From: JBAWXE01 sp037144255
GTDB taxonomy: Bacteria > Bacteroidota > Bacteroidia > Chitinophagales > Chitinophagaceae
NCBI GenBank assembly: GCA_037144255.1
Contig: JBAWXE010000002.1
Coordinates: 1-64,000, forward strand
DNA: 64,000 bases
Direction of reading: 5' to 3'
The notes under the pieces were generated by a model. That model was given only the letters and a program-made list of their open reading frames with translations. It did not search any database and was not told where the DNA came from. Positions 44,229 to 53,351 of this stretch are shown here, one piece after another; the stretch's first letter is position 1, and the number at the start of each line of letters is the position of its first letter. Both the position numbers and the translations under genes were made by a program.

Positions 44229-46148
44229 CTATTTTACTAATGATACATTCCCTCTTATCTGCTTCTTAATTCCTGTACTGTTAGACTGGTACTCCAATTC
44301 ATATACATATACCCCTACATCTGCAGAATGGCCATTAAAATTCCCGTCCCATGACTTAGTTACATCATTAGAACTAAAGACCATCTGACCCCAACGATTG
44401 TAGATCTTTATATTGAAATTTATTACATCACACGTTTTCAGTATATCAAAATAATCATTATGTCCATCATTGTTTGGAGTAAAAATATTGGGGAGTTTAA
44501 TGCACTCGTCGCAAGATTGAATATCCACATATGAAAACTGTGTAGATAAGCCACACGTATTAGCTATGATAACAGAATATATTCCTGAATTTTCTGGTTC
44601 AATACAGCATATCTTCTGTCCCGTATTCCATAAATAGGTTACATCCGGATATATATTACCTATAGTAGTGGCCGTATCTGTGATGCAAATGTGTGTAGTA
44701 TCATAAGAATGATTACTTTCTGGCGTATATCTGATCTTTACGTTTATTGCAGCTTTTGGGCTCTCGCACACACCTATTTTTTGTGTAACATAGTACACAT
44801 AGGTTTTCAGAGACTGAGTATTTATATAAGGTTGCGTATTACTACCGGTTAAATCAGTAGCAGTATTATACCATTTGATATTTGTTCCCTGTATATTCAA
44901 CACAACATTGTCCACATATTGACAAATAACTGTATCGAGTGCTATAGGAATTGGGGTTGAGTCTTGTATGGTTATATGTATGCTGTCTATATGTTGACCG
45001 CATATATCTGTAGCGGTAAGCACATACGTACCAGTATGATCTGCTATTATACTGTTGGTAAATTGCCCTGTGTTCCAATGATACGTATCGTAGGTGTTAT
45101 TAGAAATCAACACAATAGGTTGATTAGTACAGCTTATACTGTCAGTACCTAAATGTAAAATACCCGAAACGTATCTTTTTACATGAAAAGTATCAATGAA
45201 AACATTACAAGTACTGCTAGCTCTGCACCAATATGTGCCACTATCATTAACTGTTATTTGTGCAGTTGTATCACCGGTATTCCATAAATAATTCTCATAT
45301 CCTGAGCTTCCATTCAAATGAAAACCTTGAGCTACATTTTGGCATATAAGTGTGTCATGTACTTTTTTTAATGTGTCGGTACTGAGTATTTCTGTAACGC
45401 TTATATCATCAATATATATATACTCTCTCAGTTTATAATTTGGGTTTTGGGGATTGGGATATACCGATATATATTCTGGTGTTGAATTATTGTTTTTAAA
45501 ACATCCTATTGTTAGCCACTGTTCTGAGCCTGTAGCATTATATACACCGCTTACTTTTGTCCAACCGGCTGTATCTGTCACATATGTACCGTTGATATTA
45601 GGTATACTATTAGGTAGAGATAATGAGGTGTTTGTATTATCACCTATTTGTATATTATAAAAATTTATGTTGATCTTATCTACTGCGATATAGTTATACT
45701 GAAGTGAATTGCTGATGGTGGGGCTGATATAAAAAGATACACAATAGTTCCTACCTGCTTGTAATGGTTGTAGTAATTTGCATTGTATATATTCTCTATA
45801 ATCATAAGTAAGTACTCCTGCTGTGTATTGAGCCTCCCATAGCACGATACCCACATATGCATTACCACCATGTGGCATCTGATATCCAAATATACCGTTA
45901 GGAATGCTTACATTTCCTGTTCCGCAAGTATTATAATAATCGGGTGAGGTATTGGATACGGGTCCTACCCATTTGTCTACTGTGGGGAAAAGAGTATACC
46001 CGGGCGAATATGCTATATCTGAAAGATTATTGGGGCAAGCATTATATACTTCAAATCCCGAATTCGGTACTAAATTTTGTGCATAAAGTAATGCAGGGAA
46101 TAATAACGCTATAATACTAAGATAAACTGATAGCGTAGTAATTTTCAT
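44229..46148 (-). CDS. Secreted protein with gliding-motility-associated C-terminal domain
   Basis: A 639-residue surface protein. The signal peptide is MKITTLSVYLSIIALLFPALLYAQ. The N-terminal part begins NLVPNSGFEVYNACPNNLSDI, a carbohydrate-binding-like domain often seen at the start of such proteins, followed by several Ig-like or PKD-like repeats with recurring LWNTGDTTAQITVNDSGTYW / HWNTGQFTNSIIADHTGTYV units. The C-terminus is the TIGR04131/CHU_C domain (LPNIFTPNNDGHNDYF...FNIKIYNRWGQMVFSSND...WDGNFNG..., ending IRGNVSLVK), a T9SS type B sorting signal. Chosen start: the ATG at 46148; the longer reading adds 28 residues without signal character. Confidence 0.92.
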   Translation of the reverse strand: MKITTLSVYLSIIALLFPALLYAQNLVPNSGFEVYNACPNNLSDIAYSPGYTLFPTVDKWVGPVSNTSPDYYNTCGTGNVSIPNGIFGYQMPHGGNAYVGIVLWEAQYTAGVLTYDYREYIQCKLLQPLQAGRNYCVSFYISPTISNSLQYNYIAVDKININFYNIQIGDNTNTSLSLPNSIPNINGTYVTDTAGWTKVSGVYNATGSEQWLTIGCFKNNNSTPEYISVYPNPQNPNYKLREYIYIDDISVTEILSTDTLKKVHDTLICQNVAQGFHLNGSSGYENYLWNTGDTTAQITVNDSGTYWCRASSTCNVFIDTFHVKRYVSGILHLGTDSISCTNQPIVLISNNTYDTYHWNTGQFTNSIIADHTGTYVLTATDICGQHIDSIHITIQDSTPIPIALDTVICQYVDNVVLNIQGTNIKWYNTATDLTGSNTQPYINTQSLKTYVYYVTQKIGVCESPKAAINVKIRYTPESNHSYDTTHICITDTATTIGNIYPDVTYLWNTGQKICCIEPENSGIYSVIIANTCGLSTQFSYVDIQSCDECIKLPNIFTPNNDGHNDYFDILKTCDVINFNIKIYNRWGQMVFSSNDVTKSWDGNFNGHSADVGVYVYELEYQSNSTGIKKQIRGNVSLVK

Positions 46149-46376
46149 ATAACGATAGTATGTCAATATTAAGACGGTATTTACAAATGCATTAGTTGGT
46201 AAATATCGTTGATTATTGCAATTATGCGGCAAAAATCAAACAAATTATACTTGCGTGACAATTTATAATATTACGATTTTTTATTTAATTAAAAATATTA
46301 TATTAATCGGAATTATTCCCTTTAACAAATTTTTCAAGTTTCTTTACTCAATATTGCTTGAATAAAAAAAACTACT

Positions 46377-46892
46377 GTGAAGTCAATACGTAATATAGCT
46401 TTTACCACCCTTTTTACCGTCAGTGCTTTTACTTGTATTCTTTACAGTGCTGCATGTAACAAAAATAATTGTGGCAGTTTCAATTGCCAAAATGGAGGTA
46501 CCTGTACAAGTGATACTTGCGCTTGCCCAACAGGATATACCGGTAATAATTGTCAGAATGCCTGGTCTACACAATATTTAGGTACCTATAAGTGTACTCA
46601 AGTATGTACCCCAGCAGTCACTTCCAATTCGTGGTCAAGTACAATTACACAAGATGCTACGAATGGAGGTTATACTCTTGATATCAGTAGATTTGGGAAT
46701 ATTAATTTAAGTGTAGTAGCTAATGTTGTAGATAATAATGGGCATATTACATTAACAGCCTCTTCTACAACTACAAATACTATTATGGGTAGTGGTACTT
46801 TAGTTGTAAATGGCAGCACTACTACTTTAACGATCAATTATTCAACTGGTACCGGTGGCAGTGCATGTACCATAACAATGATCAAACAATAA
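46377..46892 (+). CDS. EGF-like domain lipoprotein
   Basis: A 171-residue lipoprotein starting with GTG. The signal peptide is followed by the lipobox YSAAC (Cys27). An EGF-like domain follows with all six cysteines in order: Cys32, Cys37, Cys43, Cys48, Cys50 and Cys59, in CGSFNCQNGGTC...CACPTGYTGNNC. The remaining 110 residues form a beta-rich domain (STQYLGTYKCTQVCTPAV..., TNTIMGSGTLVVNGSTTTLTINYSTG), similar in style to lipocalin-like Bacteroidota proteins. EGF domains are unusual in bacteria outside this phylum. Function unknown; probably an envelope adhesive or binding protein. Confidence 0.85.
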   Translation: MKSIRNIAFTTLFTVSAFTCILYSAACNKNNCGSFNCQNGGTCTSDTCACPTGYTGNNCQNAWSTQYLGTYKCTQVCTPAVTSNSWSSTITQDATNGGYTLDISRFGNINLSVVANVVDNNGHITLTASSTTTNTIMGSGTLVVNGSTTTLTINYSTGTGGSACTITMIKQ

Positions 46893-46909
46893 AAAATATT
46901 TGAGGATAT

Positions 46910-46956
46910 AAATAAAATAAAAGAGGATGACAATGTCATCCTCTTTTATTTTATTT
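46910..46956. terminator. 22-bp perfect-stem bidirectional terminator
   Basis: Arms 46910-46931 and 46935-46956 pair without a single mismatch around a 3-base loop. The A/T-rich outer half gives a T run on either strand. It lies between the convergent EGF-lipoprotein and barrel-protein genes. Confidence 0.92.
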
Positions 46957-46980
46957 AGAATAAGTAATGTATTTATTTGC

Positions 46981-47799
46981 TTATTGACCTTCTACATCGA
47001 TCATTGCATCAGTTGGTTTTTCAGAACTAGATGCAGCCATTGCCTTTTTAGCTTCATCCATTTTCTTTTGTGCTCTAGTCAAACCATAGAAATTGTATTT
47101 GACACCTATTGTAATAGGATAAGCTAAAAGACCAAAATGCAAATTAGGAATATCACCTGATGTTTTTACTAAAGTAGGTGCCTGAGCAGTAAAGTATATA
47201 TAATAGTAACGAATACCTAAGTCAATATTAGCTGAAAGGCGACTACTAATAGGATATGAATAGCCGAATTGAAGACCAGTAACAGGACCTATACCACCAT
47301 CCGGAGCTTTATATGCTACACTTTTATCTGTTGTATCCTTAGCATTGCTATTTTTAGTCATTGCAAAACCTAAAGAAATACCGGCATAAATAGTACCCTT
47401 TATTTTAAAAGAACCATGTTCATTCATTTTCAGATCTGCTAAATTGAACTTTTTGTTGGCTACGAAACAAACAGCATTTGTAAGAGAAGAATAAATGAAT
47501 TTTTGATCGTTACCACCTACAAATCTATTAGGATTACCAACTGCCGGATAGGTTTTGCTAGATTTATTGATCATTGGCAAAGCGTTGTATTGTACACCAG
47601 CTTGCCAATTATATTTACCAAAATTTTGCATCACATTTAGCATTACAGCATAATTGACAACTGTCTTATCGCCTTTGTAAGGCTCATTATCACCTGGCTG
47701 GCCATTTATGCTAATACCACCACCCAATGTTGCCTCATATTTCTGAGCATTTGCAACAAAAGGTAGTACTGCTAAAAGAATAAAAATTATTTTCTTCAT
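46981..47799 (-). CDS. Predicted outer-membrane beta-barrel protein
   Basis: A 272-residue protein with signal peptide MKKIIFILLAVLPFVANAQ. The mature part shows alternating amphipathic strands with aromatic girdles (YEATLGGGISING, YNWQAGVQYNALPM, IKGTIYAGISLGFAM, GPVTGLQFGYSYPI, LSANIDLGIRYYYIYF, LHFGLLAYPITIGVKYNFYGL), typical of an eight- to ten-strand barrel. A charged C-terminal tail (RAQKKMDEAKKAMAASSSEKPTDAMIDVEGQ) follows the last strand and would reach the periplasm. No specific family recognised. Confidence 0.78.
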   Translation of the reverse strand: MKKIIFILLAVLPFVANAQKYEATLGGGISINGQPGDNEPYKGDKTVVNYAVMLNVMQNFGKYNWQAGVQYNALPMINKSSKTYPAVGNPNRFVGGNDQKFIYSSLTNAVCFVANKKFNLADLKMNEHGSFKIKGTIYAGISLGFAMTKNSNAKDTTDKSVAYKAPDGGIGPVTGLQFGYSYPISSRLSANIDLGIRYYYIYFTAQAPTLVKTSGDIPNLHFGLLAYPITIGVKYNFYGLTRAQKKMDEAKKAMAASSSEKPTDAMIDVEGQ

Positions 47800-48040
47800 A
47801 ATCCGGTAATTGAATTATCACTTCTACTTTACAGGGTGTGCAAAAGAGCTAACGCCCATTTTAGAGGATTAAAGATAATATTAATTACGAAAGAACAAGA
47901 TACGATTTGGCTTTTTTCACAAAAAAATCTCAAAAGGGTAACACAAAAAAAATATATTAATACTTGAGAAATTATAAACAACACAGTTAGCTAATATTAT
48001 TGTCTTAGTTAAGTAATATATATAATAATGTCGGCTTTGG

Positions 48041-49348
48041 TTAACTAATTGTTAATGCAGACTTGTATAACTTTAAACAACGATCTCTTGCAGACGAATG
48101 CTCTATTATGGGTTTAGGATATGAAAAATCTTGATAATCAGAAACCCATTTTGATATATATAATGTATTGGGGTCAAATTTCTGAGTTTGAATATAGGGA
48201 TTGAAAATTCGGAAATAGGGTGCGGCATCGCAGCCAGATCCTGCAGCCCATTGCCAACCACCATTATTTGAGGCCAAATCATAATCTAGGAGTTTTTTAG
48301 CGAAGTATGCTTCACCCCAACGCCAGTCTATCAAAAGATGTTTTGTGAGAAAGCTTGCTGTTATCATGCGCACTCTATTGTGCATAAAACCTGTGGCATT
48401 CAATTCCCTCATACCTGCATCTACAATTGGGTAACCTGTTTCTCCATTACACCATTTTTCAAATTCCGTTTCATTATTACGCCACTCAATGGAATCGTAT
48501 TCCCTTTTAAATGACTGATTTACAACATGTGGAAACTGCCAAAGGATCATTTGGTAAAACTCTCTCCATATCAATTCGTTCAGCAATTTCTCATTCAGTA
48601 GCAAACATTGTTGGGCTAATTGACGAATACTGATAGTGCCGAAACGTAAGTGAACACTCAATTTGGTTGTGCCTTGTATAGCAGGATAGTCGCGGGTCTT
48701 ATTATAGTTTATGGCAATTGTCTCATCTAATACAGGTGTAGAAAATTTGAGACCGGACTTTAAAAATCCAATGTCGGTTAACTCCGGTATTGGTATAGTT
48801 TGTGTTTTGAAAAATGAGGAAAAATATTGTGCGGTAGGGTATGGCAGGAGATAGAAAGGATTCAATTTTTCTTTCCACTTTTTACTATAAGGGGTATAAA
48901 CTGTATATGGGGTGTTATCGGCTTTTAGAATCTCATTCTTTTCAAAAATAACTTGATCTTTGTAGGTATGGAACGAGATACATTTTTCTAATAGTATCTC
49001 AGCGACCTTTGCATCTCTAAGAGTGGCATAAGGTTCATAATCATGATTAGTATAGATAGAAACTATATGATATTCCTTACAAAGTTTTTCCAAGCAACTA
49101 ATGGGATCACCATACATAACTTTCAAGGAGCTACCGATTTCTAACAATTGGGTTTGAATAGTCTGCAATGCCTGGAGTATAAAATCTACCCTTCTGTCAT
49201 ATTTATCAGCAATATCATCCAAGATGTTGGTATCAAAAATGAAAATTGGAAGTACTATATTACCCGAACGCAATGCATGGTATAATCCTGCGTTATCATC
49301 TAAACGCAGATCGCGGCGAAACCAAAATATTGAAACATTATTATCCAT
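48041..49348 (-). CDS. phr: Deoxyribodipyrimidine photolyase
   Basis: A 435-residue class I cryptochrome/photolyase that splits cyclobutane pyrimidine dimers with blue light. The N-terminal antenna domain begins VSIFWFRRDLRLDDNAGLYHAL. The FAD domain has TTKLSVHLRFGTISIRQLA, ELIWREFYQMILWQFP, CNGETGYPIVDAGMRELNATGFMHNRVRMITASFLTKHLLIDWRWGE and YDLASNNGGWQWAAGSGCDAAPYFRIFNPYIQTQKFDP, which carries the FAD- and lesion-contact residues and the Trp tetrad region. Monocistronic. A CPD photolyase is favoured over a signalling cryptochrome because the tail is short. Confidence 0.95.
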   Translation of the reverse strand: MDNNVSIFWFRRDLRLDDNAGLYHALRSGNIVLPIFIFDTNILDDIADKYDRRVDFILQALQTIQTQLLEIGSSLKVMYGDPISCLEKLCKEYHIVSIYTNHDYEPYATLRDAKVAEILLEKCISFHTYKDQVIFEKNEILKADNTPYTVYTPYSKKWKEKLNPFYLLPYPTAQYFSSFFKTQTIPIPELTDIGFLKSGLKFSTPVLDETIAINYNKTRDYPAIQGTTKLSVHLRFGTISIRQLAQQCLLLNEKLLNELIWREFYQMILWQFPHVVNQSFKREYDSIEWRNNETEFEKWCNGETGYPIVDAGMRELNATGFMHNRVRMITASFLTKHLLIDWRWGEAYFAKKLLDYDLASNNGGWQWAAGSGCDAAPYFRIFNPYIQTQKFDPNTLYISKWVSDYQDFSYPKPIIEHSSARDRCLKLYKSALTIS

Positions 49349-49468
49349 TCAGATAGTAACAAAGAGCATATAAATATGTTTATAAAAACACTATAATTCA
49401 AGTACATTTATACTTAGGTATTATATTTAGTAGCAAATAAAAAGCTCCAAAACGTACAGAATTATTCA

Positions 49469-50440
49469 ATGTCGCTTACAAATCCAATAGCATTATCAAT
49501 AGTAATACCGGTCTGCAATGAAGAAATGATCATTACAGAACTGACTGAAAGAATTATATACGTTGCACAAAGCATTAGTGATAATTATGAAGTGATATTT
49601 GTAAATGATGGCAGTAAAGACAGTACTCTACCCAGACTAAAAGTGTTGTGTGACAATCATCCTCAACTGCACTACATCAGTTTTTCCAGAAATTTCGGTC
49701 ATCAAATAGCTATTACTGCAGGTATGGACTATGCTAAAGGTGATGTTATAGTAACCATTGATGGGGATATGCAGGACCCACCGGAATTAATAAAGGAAAT
49801 GTATGAGGAGTACCTAAAAGGTAACAAGGTAGTTTATGCCAAGCGGAATAAAAGAAATGGTGAGACCTTCTTTAAACGCTTTACTGCCAAGGTGTTTTAC
49901 CAATTGATGTCCAAACTCGTATCCTTTGAGATACCTACTGATGTTGGAGATTTCAGGTTGATAACAAGAGATGTACTAGAGTATCTGAAAAGGATGAAGG
50001 AATACGATAAGTATTTGCGCGGACAGATAGCCTGGTTGGGCTTTAAGAGCACTTATGTCATGTTTGACAGGGATGAACGTAAATACGGTAAAACCAATTA
50101 TCCGTTCAAAAAAATGCTTCGATTAGCATTCAATGGCATTACCGGCTTTTCTGATTCTCCATTAAAATTAGCTACCAAATTAGGATTTACAGTTTGCATC
50201 ATCTCATTCCTAATAATTCTATATGCACTTTATAGTTATTTCTTTGGTGAGGGTACAGTTGCGGGTTGGGCATCTACCATTATCAGCCTTACATTTTTGG
50301 GAGGAGTTCAATTATTATCATTAGGAATAATAGGCGAATATATTAGCCGTATTATGAATAATGTAAGAGACAGACCACTGTATGTGATAGACCAAACCTC
50401 AATAGACCATACAGAAAATGAGGGGAAAACTAGAGTTTAA
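49469..50440 (+). CDS. GT2 family glycosyltransferase, DPM1/GtrB-like
   Basis: A 323-residue glycosyltransferase. The GT-A catalytic domain (about 1-220) has LSIVIPVCNEEMIITELTERI, VIFVNDGSKDSTLP, SFSRNFGHQIAITAGMDYAKGDVIVTIDGDMQDPPELI (with DGD as the metal-binding triad) and TDVGDFRLITRDVLEYL. Two C-terminal transmembrane helices follow (LGFTVCIISFLIILYALYSYFF; IISLTFLGGVQLLSLGIIGEYISRI). This architecture belongs to polyprenyl-phosphate sugar transferases (dolichol-P-mannose synthase, GtrB, YkcC). The donor is not determined. Convergent with the small membrane protein gene that ends 26 bases later. Confidence 0.93.
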   Translation: MSLTNPIALSIVIPVCNEEMIITELTERIIYVAQSISDNYEVIFVNDGSKDSTLPRLKVLCDNHPQLHYISFSRNFGHQIAITAGMDYAKGDVIVTIDGDMQDPPELIKEMYEEYLKGNKVVYAKRNKRNGETFFKRFTAKVFYQLMSKLVSFEIPTDVGDFRLITRDVLEYLKRMKEYDKYLRGQIAWLGFKSTYVMFDRDERKYGKTNYPFKKMLRLAFNGITGFSDSPLKLATKLGFTVCIISFLIILYALYSYFFGEGTVAGWASTIISLTFLGGVQLLSLGIIGEYISRIMNNVRDRPLYVIDQTSIDHTENEGKTRV

Positions 50441-50466
50441 TATAAAAGGTATTAATAACCTGATGA

Positions 50467-50625
50467 TTAGGAAGGGTAACGGTCCTTGTTGTTTTTAAGA
50501 ATTGCGTCCAGTGTTTCTTTCCTTTGCATTTGAGACCTATGCTCACGTACAGCCTTTCTATTGTTTACCGCCTGGGAAACAAGAAAAGCCACTATACCTA
50601 CGATCAATACTACAGTCAAGAACAT
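50467..50625 (-). CDS. 52-residue single-pass membrane protein
   Basis: A small gene read directly from the minus strand. Residues 1-20 (MFLTVVLIVGIVAFLVSQAV) form one transmembrane helix. The rest is highly charged and probably helical (NNRKAVREHRSQMQRKETLDAILKNNKDRYPS), so an N-out/C-in anchor is likely. The stop is TAA at 50469-50467. A TATCTTTG promoter element is three bases upstream of the ATG. The surrounding 250 bases have no other credible gene, and the reading frame has normal codon character. Function unknown. Confidence 0.68.
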   Translation of the reverse strand: MFLTVVLIVGIVAFLVSQAVNNRKAVREHRSQMQRKETLDAILKNNKDRYPS

Positions 50626-50628
50626 ATC

Positions 50629-50636
50629 CAAAGATA
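50629..50636 (-). promoter_or_regulatory. Candidate -7 element at the small membrane protein gene
   Basis: The minus strand reads TATCTTTG, an exact TAnnTTTG, ending three bases before the ATG at 50625. Transcription would begin at or just inside the ATG, so the transcript would be leaderless; otherwise the match is a coincidence. Confidence 0.3.
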
Positions 50637-50761
50637 AGAAAAAAACATTATAAAAACGATACTAATTACCGTTTTGCTAATAAATTACCACATTGAAGTT
50701 CCATACAATATTTCATAATCTTCAAGCATTTAATGTAGGTTTGTCAACGAAGTTGATATTC

Positions 50762-52900
50762 ATGCGTTTTATTTGTTATTTATTCATAGTCTGTTTTCTT
50801 TTTATACAAGTTCCTGCCCGAGCACAGATAGCATCTGAGGGCAAACAAGCCCGCATTCTTATATTATTGGACGGTTCCTCAAGTATGATAGAATCGTGGT
50901 ACAAAGACCAAAGCAGATTTACAGCTGCCGGCAGTATCATTACGGGGCTTATAGATAGTGTCTATAAAGTCAATGATCAGGTAGAATTTTCATTACGCGT
51001 TTTCGGACATCAGTATCCTGCAAAGGAAAAGAACTGTTTTGATACGAAAAGGGAAGTCATGTTCAGTAAAAACAATCTGACACAAATGGCATTTCGTGTT
51101 TCCAGTATTTCTCCAAGTGGTGTATCCCCAATTGCCTATTCATTAAAACAAGCAGCTGAGAATGATTTCACCAATGCAGATGATTATGCATACAGCTTAG
51201 TATTAATAACCGATGGGGGAGAAAGTTGCGGTGGAGATATCTGCTCTGTGGTAAGAACATTGCTAGACAAGAAAATATACTTCAAACCCTATATAGTAAG
51301 TATGGTGGATTATGCACCTCTAAAAGGTGAATATGATTGTCTGGGAACCTACCTGCAAGTAACAAAGCCAGAAGACATACCTAAAGCCATAGGTGCCATT
51401 GTAGCATCTTATAAGAAGATGATGTTGCTACCTACCTATGTCATCAAGCCATTTATTATTGAGCCAATTGTACCTTATAAATTTGCAAATGTAGGATTAG
51501 CAAATGTGCCACAACCTGAGATGGAAAAAGACACCATACTCTATACTACTATAGCAGCTTTGAGAGAGCTAACTATTGGTATACCTGAACCGCAAAAAGT
51601 CAACACCATAAAAGTAGATAAGATACTAGTGATAAAGGAGCCTGATGTAATGGTTGGTATTACTTCATTACCAATGTTACCTATTAAGCTAATAGATTTT
51701 AAGATAACCTTTAACCCTATTGTACCTAATAAGGTGCCAGCACCAAAGTATGATGAAGATCTGAACCCAATAGGCATAGGTCAAAACAAAGAAGTTGTTA
51801 ATACTATTAACCCAACAAGTGCCTCAACTATAAATGTGGGTTCGATACCTAAAGCAAAACAACCTGAAATACTGAACCCAATAGTAGCTAACAGGCATGT
51901 AAAACAACTAACTACTAGAATTTATATAGAGCCATTTAAAATAATAAGTCCTGTTGTAGCAGTTATGGATGTGCCTATTGCAGCAACTCCCGTTGCTACA
52001 AAACCTACTCCTGTTGTAGCCCCTGTTAAGCCTAAGCCTGATACTATTGCTAAAAAGCCAACAACCATAAAACCTACTCCAAAGACTGAAACACCTTTAA
52101 CTGCTTTGGCTACGAATAATATAAAAGAGATACCGTATACAATAGATGCAAAAATAGCAGCAGAAACAAGTGTGGAGATCTACTTTACTGATGGTAAGGG
52201 AAAATTCTTTAGTACCACACCGCAAATAGTACTTACAGACCCTGCCACAGGTAAGGAGGTACAAAAATTTTACAGAACCGTTGATGCATCAGGTAATCCT
52301 GACCCTAAAAAGAACATAGCTCCGGGTACCTATAATTTGACAGTGACCGGTAAGAAGAACTTTGTAATGAAGAATGTAGCTATCAAAGCCAATACAGACC
52401 AAAAAATAATGGTGCCTGTAAGCAGAGGTACCCTGAGTTTCAGATACACCGGTAAACCCGATAGGCCTGTAGAAGAGTTTTTCGCAGTAGTTAAACGTAT
52501 TATTGATGTAGGTCCTACCATCAAACAAAAATGTACTGCTGTGCTTACATACGAACCCGGAGAATACCATATAGAGATCAATACACTGCCTGTGACCAAA
52601 CGGGCAGTACCCTTGGATTTTGGAGACGAGACTATCATAGATATTGATGAACCCGGGTATGTTTACTTCACCAATATGAATCAGGTTGGTAAGGTATCCC
52701 TGTATTGCCCACTAGGAGATCAATATGTACGTTTTCATACAATGGATGTAGTAGGTAATCTACAGGATCAAAAAATAAAATTGCAACCCGGTATCTATCA
52801 AGCAAGATTTATCAGAAATGAAGGTAAGCCCAATGCCTCACAGGCTTCAGTTGGCTTTATAGTTAAGAGCAATGAGGCTACTGAACTGGAACTAAAGTAA
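50762..52900 (+). CDS. Exported von Willebrand factor A (VWA) domain protein
   Basis: A 712-residue protein with signal peptide MRFICYLFIVCFLFIQVPARAQ. The VWA domain (about 30-215) keeps its MIDAS: LLDGSSSMI (Asp37, then the two serines), SPSGVSPIAYSL (the Ser/Thr position) and VLITDGGESCG (Asp). A long low-complexity middle (about 215-465) is rich in Pro, Lys, Thr and Val, with recurring IxPIV elements and the run KPTPVVAPVKPKPDTIAKK. The C-terminal third (about 470-712) looks beta-rich, with APGTYNLTVTGKKNFVMKNVAIKAN resembling a carboxypeptidase-regulatory unit. The ATG at 50762 begins the signal peptide; a TTG at 50693 would add 23 residues. The stop overlaps the GNAT gene (TAATG). Confidence 0.88.
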   Translation: MRFICYLFIVCFLFIQVPARAQIASEGKQARILILLDGSSSMIESWYKDQSRFTAAGSIITGLIDSVYKVNDQVEFSLRVFGHQYPAKEKNCFDTKREVMFSKNNLTQMAFRVSSISPSGVSPIAYSLKQAAENDFTNADDYAYSLVLITDGGESCGGDICSVVRTLLDKKIYFKPYIVSMVDYAPLKGEYDCLGTYLQVTKPEDIPKAIGAIVASYKKMMLLPTYVIKPFIIEPIVPYKFANVGLANVPQPEMEKDTILYTTIAALRELTIGIPEPQKVNTIKVDKILVIKEPDVMVGITSLPMLPIKLIDFKITFNPIVPNKVPAPKYDEDLNPIGIGQNKEVVNTINPTSASTINVGSIPKAKQPEILNPIVANRHVKQLTTRIYIEPFKIISPVVAVMDVPIAATPVATKPTPVVAPVKPKPDTIAKKPTTIKPTPKTETPLTALATNNIKEIPYTIDAKIAAETSVEIYFTDGKGKFFSTTPQIVLTDPATGKEVQKFYRTVDASGNPDPKKNIAPGTYNLTVTGKKNFVMKNVAIKANTDQKIMVPVSRGTLSFRYTGKPDRPVEEFFAVVKRIIDVGPTIKQKCTAVLTYEPGEYHIEINTLPVTKRAVPLDFGDETIIDIDEPGYVYFTNMNQVGKVSLYCPLGDQYVRFHTMDVVGNLQDQKIKLQPGIYQARFIRNEGKPNASQASVGFIVKSNEATELELK

Positions 52901-53343
52901 TGGCAATAACTATTCGTATAATAAACATTGGCGACAAGGCATATGCTGAGGTATTTGCACTAAGGGATGAGATATTGCGCAAACCAATAGGGCTTTCATT
53001 GAAGGATGAAGACCTGAGCGATGATGCTAAAGATATTATTTTAGTTGCTGAAGAAAATACTGCTATAATAGGTTGTGTAATGTTGCACCCTATCAGTAAT
53101 GAGATCATAAAGCTACGTCAAATGGCTGTATATGAGGCTCAACAAGGGAAAGGTATAGGTAGGTTACTAGTTGAACATGCTGAAGAAACTGCCGGAATAA
53201 GAGGTTTTCATACAATAGTACTGCATGCCAGAGTGCATGCAGTGGGCTTTTATGAGAGAATGGGCTATGCTGTAACCAGTAGCGTATTCACAGAAGTAGG
53301 TATCCCTCATCAGATAATGAAAAAGAACCTCTCAATTGGTTGA
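52900..53343 (+). CDS. GNAT-family N-acetyltransferase
   Basis: A 147-residue GNAT. Motif A is LRQMAVYEAQQGKGIGRLLVEHAEETAG, with the acetyl-CoA pyrophosphate loop QQGKGIG, followed by IVLHARVHAVGFYERMGYAV (motif B with the tyrosine). The substrate is unknown; ElaA-like and small-molecule acetyltransferases share this layout. The ATG overlaps the VWA gene's stop by one base (TAATG), implying coupled translation. The functional link is unclear. Convergent with polA. Confidence 0.9.
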   Translation: MAITIRIINIGDKAYAEVFALRDEILRKPIGLSLKDEDLSDDAKDIILVAEENTAIIGCVMLHPISNEIIKLRQMAVYEAQQGKGIGRLLVEHAEETAGIRGFHTIVLHARVHAVGFYERMGYAVTSSVFTEVGIPHQIMKKNLSIG

Positions 53344-53351
53344 TATCTCTT

